Shown here: piece by piece, positions 61,492-64,000 of the stretch
Layout of the letters: each line of letters begins with the position of its first letter
Position numbering within the stretch: position 1 is the stretch's first letter
Assembly: GCA_034434595.1 (NCBI GenBank)
Contig: DAOTZD010000016.1
Location: 62,001-126,000, forward strand
Source of the DNA: Flexifilum sp034434595
GTDB lineage: Bacteria; Chloroflexota; Anaerolineae; Aggregatilineales; Phototrophicaceae
DNA length: 64,000 bases
Direction of reading: 5' to 3'
Notes under the pieces: model-generated
The model's input: the letters and a program-made list of their open reading frames with translations, nothing else
Database searches by the model: none
What the model was told of the DNA's origin: nothing
Made by a program: the position numbers and the translations under genes

Positions 61492-63489
61492 CTATTTCTT
61501 TGGCGCAGACATAAGTGCAGCGAGTTCATCCCGCAGTGCCGTTCGCTGCTGCTGGAACGCGGGTTCGTCGATCTCACCCCTTTCATACCGCACTTCGAGA
61601 TCGGCAATTTGACGGACGAGCGCGTCGATTTGCTCTTGTAAGCTCAAACTTGTGCCTTTCGTTTTTGCGCGGCGGCGGCGGAACCAAACGACCAACCCGC
61701 CGATGAGCAGCAGTTCACCGACGATGACGATGGCGATCAGAAGGGGAAGATTGTTGGTAGAAATCGTATCGCCAACGATGGATGTTCCCGCGCCGCGCAC
61801 ACGGTAGCTGATCACGCCGCCTTCGCTCAAATTGAGCGTACCGCCATAGGCTTGATATGCCGTTTCACCGATGGTTTCTTCGCCTAATGGTGGATACTGA
61901 GCGCTTTCGATTCGCACGGTATCAGGTCGCAGCAGCAGGCGTACTGTGCCATCAAGCGTGTAATAAAGCTGCTGATCGATGATGGCATCGCCTTCGTAGG
62001 GGATGTAGTAAACCACCTGCACGATATGGCTGTCACCGGGAAGCACGGGAGCGGTATCGACGACGAGAAAATCTTCCGGGATGACGACATAACGCTCTTG
62101 GTTATCGGTAAATCCGGCGATGAGCGAACCGGGCGGCATCGAGATGACGACAGAAATCGGGCGACCATTTTGTGTCGCTTGGTTGGTACTGAAAGCACGG
62201 TCTGACGTGTTTCTAAAATTGAATACTTGTGCAACTTCGAGCGTAGTTTCCAGCGCCGTGACTTGTGTGACCATGCGCGCAATTTCAATTACGGATGGGT
62301 CTTCAGTTAGTTCATAGATGTTGAGCGAAATATCGAGCGTGTTGGCGTTGGCAGCGGGGGCGGTCAAACCGCTGGTGTATACGCGATCCCGATACAGCGT
62401 ACTCATCACATACTGTGCGCTGGGATTCAGCAACACATTGGGAATAGTGAATTCGCCGTTAGCATCAGCGGCGGCATTGAAGATGTCCGGTTCTGGTTGT
62501 TCAGGATCGAACACGAATAAAGTCACGGGTTGATTAGCGGGAACGCTGCCGCCCGCGCTGCCGTTGATCACGCGACCTGTGACGGTGCCGATGATCGTTT
62601 GCGGGGTGGTTTGCGCGTCCGTTTGCCCCGGCTGTGAGGGGATTGTTTGAGCGGTGGGTGACTGCGCGGACTGCGACGGTTCTTCGGTGGAGACGACGGG
62701 CGCAGTAGATTGTGCCCCTACATCGGCGGCGGGTTCTGCTGTTACGTCGAGCATGGCGGCGCGTGATGCGATGATCTGCGTGTTGGCGAGCGAGAGCGTT
62801 CGCGCGTAAGCCGTGATTGCCCACATGTCGCTGTCGCTCAGGTCGTCACCAAAGCCGGGCATTCCCATATCTGCCATGCCGATGCCTTCGTTGATCGTGT
62901 TCCAAATCGCTTGATCGCTCAACGTCGCCATGACGCGCTGATTGGTGAGGTCTTTCACGCCGCCGTCAAATTCGACTGCGCGTTCGCCGTCGCCGCGTCC
63001 GCTTTCACCATGACATTCGGCGCAGTGGGCGGCGAACAATTCTCGCCCACGTTCGATTTCTTCGTCTGTGTAGTGCAGGGTGTAAGTGTAATAACCGACA
63101 TTCCAACGGTCTTGCTCGCTCAAGGCTTCGCGCCAAGGCGGCATCATGAGATCAATCCGTCCGTTGGTGATCGTCGCGTGCCAATCACTTGGGCGCTGCG
63201 AGCGTGCCGTCGCGGGATCGACAAAGTTTCCCGCGTTGGCGATTTGTCCCGCTTGCACAAGCGCGCCGTTGCCATCGCCATTGATGCCGTGACAATCGGT
63301 GCAGCGCGCCGCAAAAATCGCCGCGCCTGCCGCTAAATCTGGCGCGGTAAGGGGGTGTCCAATTTCGGTGGGGAGTGGAGTGGGCGGGGGAATGGTCGCC
63401 ACGATGCGCGGTTCGCCGGACAGCCCGCCGCATCCAGTCAACAGCAGCGCCGCGCCGAGTATCATCAATAAAACACGTTGATTTCGCAA
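61492..63489 (-). CDS. Dihaem c-type cytochrome lipoprotein with CcmI-like tail
   Basis: 665 residues. A lipobox (LLTGC) is followed by two cytochrome c domains with haem sites CTDCH and CAECH and Met ligands plausibly in LMMPPW and MGMPGFGDD. After a Pro/Gln-rich linker (about 255-290) comes a beta-sandwich domain, then one membrane helix and, at the end, a cytoplasmic coil (LEVRYERGEIDEPAFQQQR) like that of CcmI or CcmH-type proteins. A haem protein inside a maturation operon is likely an electron carrier made by the machinery itself. Confidence 0.82.
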   Translation of the reverse strand: MRNQRVLLMILGAALLLTGCGGLSGEPRIVATIPPPTPLPTEIGHPLTAPDLAAGAAIFAARCTDCHGINGDGNGALVQAGQIANAGNFVDPATARSQRPSDWHATITNGRIDLMMPPWREALSEQDRWNVGYYTYTLHYTDEEIERGRELFAAHCAECHGESGRGDGERAVEFDGGVKDLTNQRVMATLSDQAIWNTINEGIGMADMGMPGFGDDLSDSDMWAITAYARTLSLANTQIIASRAAMLDVTAEPAADVGAQSTAPVVSTEEPSQSAQSPTAQTIPSQPGQTDAQTTPQTIIGTVTGRVINGSAGGSVPANQPVTLFVFDPEQPEPDIFNAAADANGEFTIPNVLLNPSAQYVMSTLYRDRVYTSGLTAPAANANTLDISLNIYELTEDPSVIEIARMVTQVTALETTLEVAQVFNFRNTSDRAFSTNQATQNGRPISVVISMPPGSLIAGFTDNQERYVVIPEDFLVVDTAPVLPGDSHIVQVVYYIPYEGDAIIDQQLYYTLDGTVRLLLRPDTVRIESAQYPPLGEETIGETAYQAYGGTLNLSEGGVISYRVRGAGTSIVGDTISTNNLPLLIAIVIVGELLLIGGLVVWFRRRRAKTKGTSLSLQEQIDALVRQIADLEVRYERGEIDEPAFQQQRTALRDELAALMSAPKK

Positions 63490-63494
63490 GAATT

Positions 63495-63917
63495 CTATCC
63501 TTGTGTGGTGGTGACAGCGCCCGTTTCGGTGCGCTTGGCTTTTTCCGCGCTGACCGCCGCTTCAATGGCATCATGAATGGCGCGGTCAACCGCCGCGTTA
63601 TCTTCATTCGCCATGGGGATTACCTGCTGCGCGTCGAGATTATCCAGTGCCTTGAGCGCCAGTACGCCGCGAGTCATCCAGAATTCACGTTCGGTGGTGT
63701 AATCATCACCGTTTATTTTGCCCAAATCAAAGTCTTCATCCAAGTCGCGGATATTTCGCAGCACACGCTGGTAGTAAATTTCCAGTCGTTCGCGCTGTTT
63801 GTCCATCAGCACCGCGTCATGTGAACGCGATTCTTGTTTGCCGAGTAGAGGAAGCGCGATCAAAATGACAGCGCATGTGAGCAGTATCACGCCAATGATT
63901 AAGCCTGCTGTGCTCAT
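63495..63917 (-). CDS. CcmI-like small membrane protein
   Basis: 140 residues: one N-terminal helix (AGLIIGVILLTCAVILIALP), then a charged region (VLRNIRDLDEDFDLGKING, TTEREFW) like the N-terminus of CcmI, which holds apocytochrome during haem attachment. There is no TPR region, so it would be a short form. It lies 5 bases before the cytochrome gene and overlaps the preceding gene by ATGA. Confidence 0.65.
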   Translation of the reverse strand: MSTAGLIIGVILLTCAVILIALPLLGKQESRSHDAVLMDKQRERLEIYYQRVLRNIRDLDEDFDLGKINGDDYTTEREFWMTRGVLALKALDNLDAQQVIPMANEDNAAVDRAIHDAIEAAVSAEKAKRTETGAVTTTQG

Positions 63918-64000
63918 GCACCTGCCTCCGCGCCGCCGCCATTTGCCAAGAGCGCGTCGAGCGTAGCCCGCAAACTGCGTTCCGTCACCACGAGATCATC
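63914..64000 (-). CDS. 3' end of an upstream gene in the ccm operon
   Basis: Only the last 28 codons are in the window, and the end (ERSLRATLDALLANGGGAEA) is not distinctive. The stop codon overlaps the CcmI-like start in ATGA, so it belongs to the same operon. It could be another cytochrome maturation gene, but this cannot be told from what is here. Confidence 0.5.
   Translation of the reverse strand, partial: DDLVVTERSLRATLDALLANGGGAEAGA

Noticed and set aside
1..64000. rRNA, tRNA, CRISPR arrays, insertion sequences and phage genes
   Set aside because: No tRNA cloverleaf, regular spacer-repeat array or transposase was seen on reading all intergenic regions. A tRNAscan-SE or CRISPR scan would be decisive.

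Overview
The window is a dense stretch of chromosome from what looks like a Chloroflexota bacterium, most likely Anaerolineae-like. This is inferred from Thr/Pro-rich linkers in several surface proteins, a PucC-family carrier of the filamentous-phototroph type, membrane glycosyltransferases of the GT39 type, a T-box leader in front of pheS, and mostly housekeeping content without phage or IS genes. No rRNA, tRNA or CRISPR array was found. The first and last genes are cut by the window ends.

Layout. 0-2 kb: histidine kinase end, single-domain response regulator and an alpha/beta-hydrolase-like protein. 2-8 kb: thiamine pyrophosphokinase, a DUF402 protein, a PucC-family carrier, a secreted SH3b/LysM protein and MurJ. 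8-13 kb: exonuclease VII (xseBA), a BioY-type transporter, enoyl-ACP reductase and a 2-hydroxyacid dehydrogenase. 13-16 kb: ArsA-type ATPase and a UbiB-type kinase. 16-29 kb: an S9 peptidase, two GT39-type membrane proteins, ribosomal protein L9, a RodZ-like protein, RimO, a pair of STAS/SpoIIAA-like paralogues and RNase Z. 30-37 kb: four secreted or membrane-anchored clan-A glycoside-hydrolase-like proteins with growing domain complexity. 37-41 kb: a coupled crotonase, methyltransferase and lipoprotein set. 41-46.6 kb: pheS and pheT, with an SGNH-hydrolase-like membrane gene between them, behind a T-box leader and its own promoter. 46.7-49.2 kb: a run of very small unknown genes starting with an excisionase-like HTH protein, several with their own terminator, ending in an HNH endonuclease. 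49-54 kb: an ABC-2 exporter operon and a membrane-anchored HExxH protein. 54-58 kb: an M20 peptidase, a lipoprotein with a ten-base C tract, and a GNAT acetyltransferase. 58-64 kb: a cytochrome c maturation operon (CcmI-like, dihaem lipoprotein cytochrome, CcmA, CcmB, CcmC, then a secreted protein with a CcmD-like tail).

Two things cut across genes. Short palindromic intergenic elements built on GTAGGG(G/A)CG and its complement occur at about ten places, mostly between operons. A second short motif, GGGACAYAA, is clustered in front of the thiamine pyrophosphokinase gene and again near 57.2-57.4 kb. The most interesting items are the T-box operon with its inserted SGNH gene, the four-gene glycoside-hydrolase-like cluster with near-identical 3' ends, the small-gene run at 46.8-48.5 kb, and the CcmD-like fusion in the cytochrome maturation operon.
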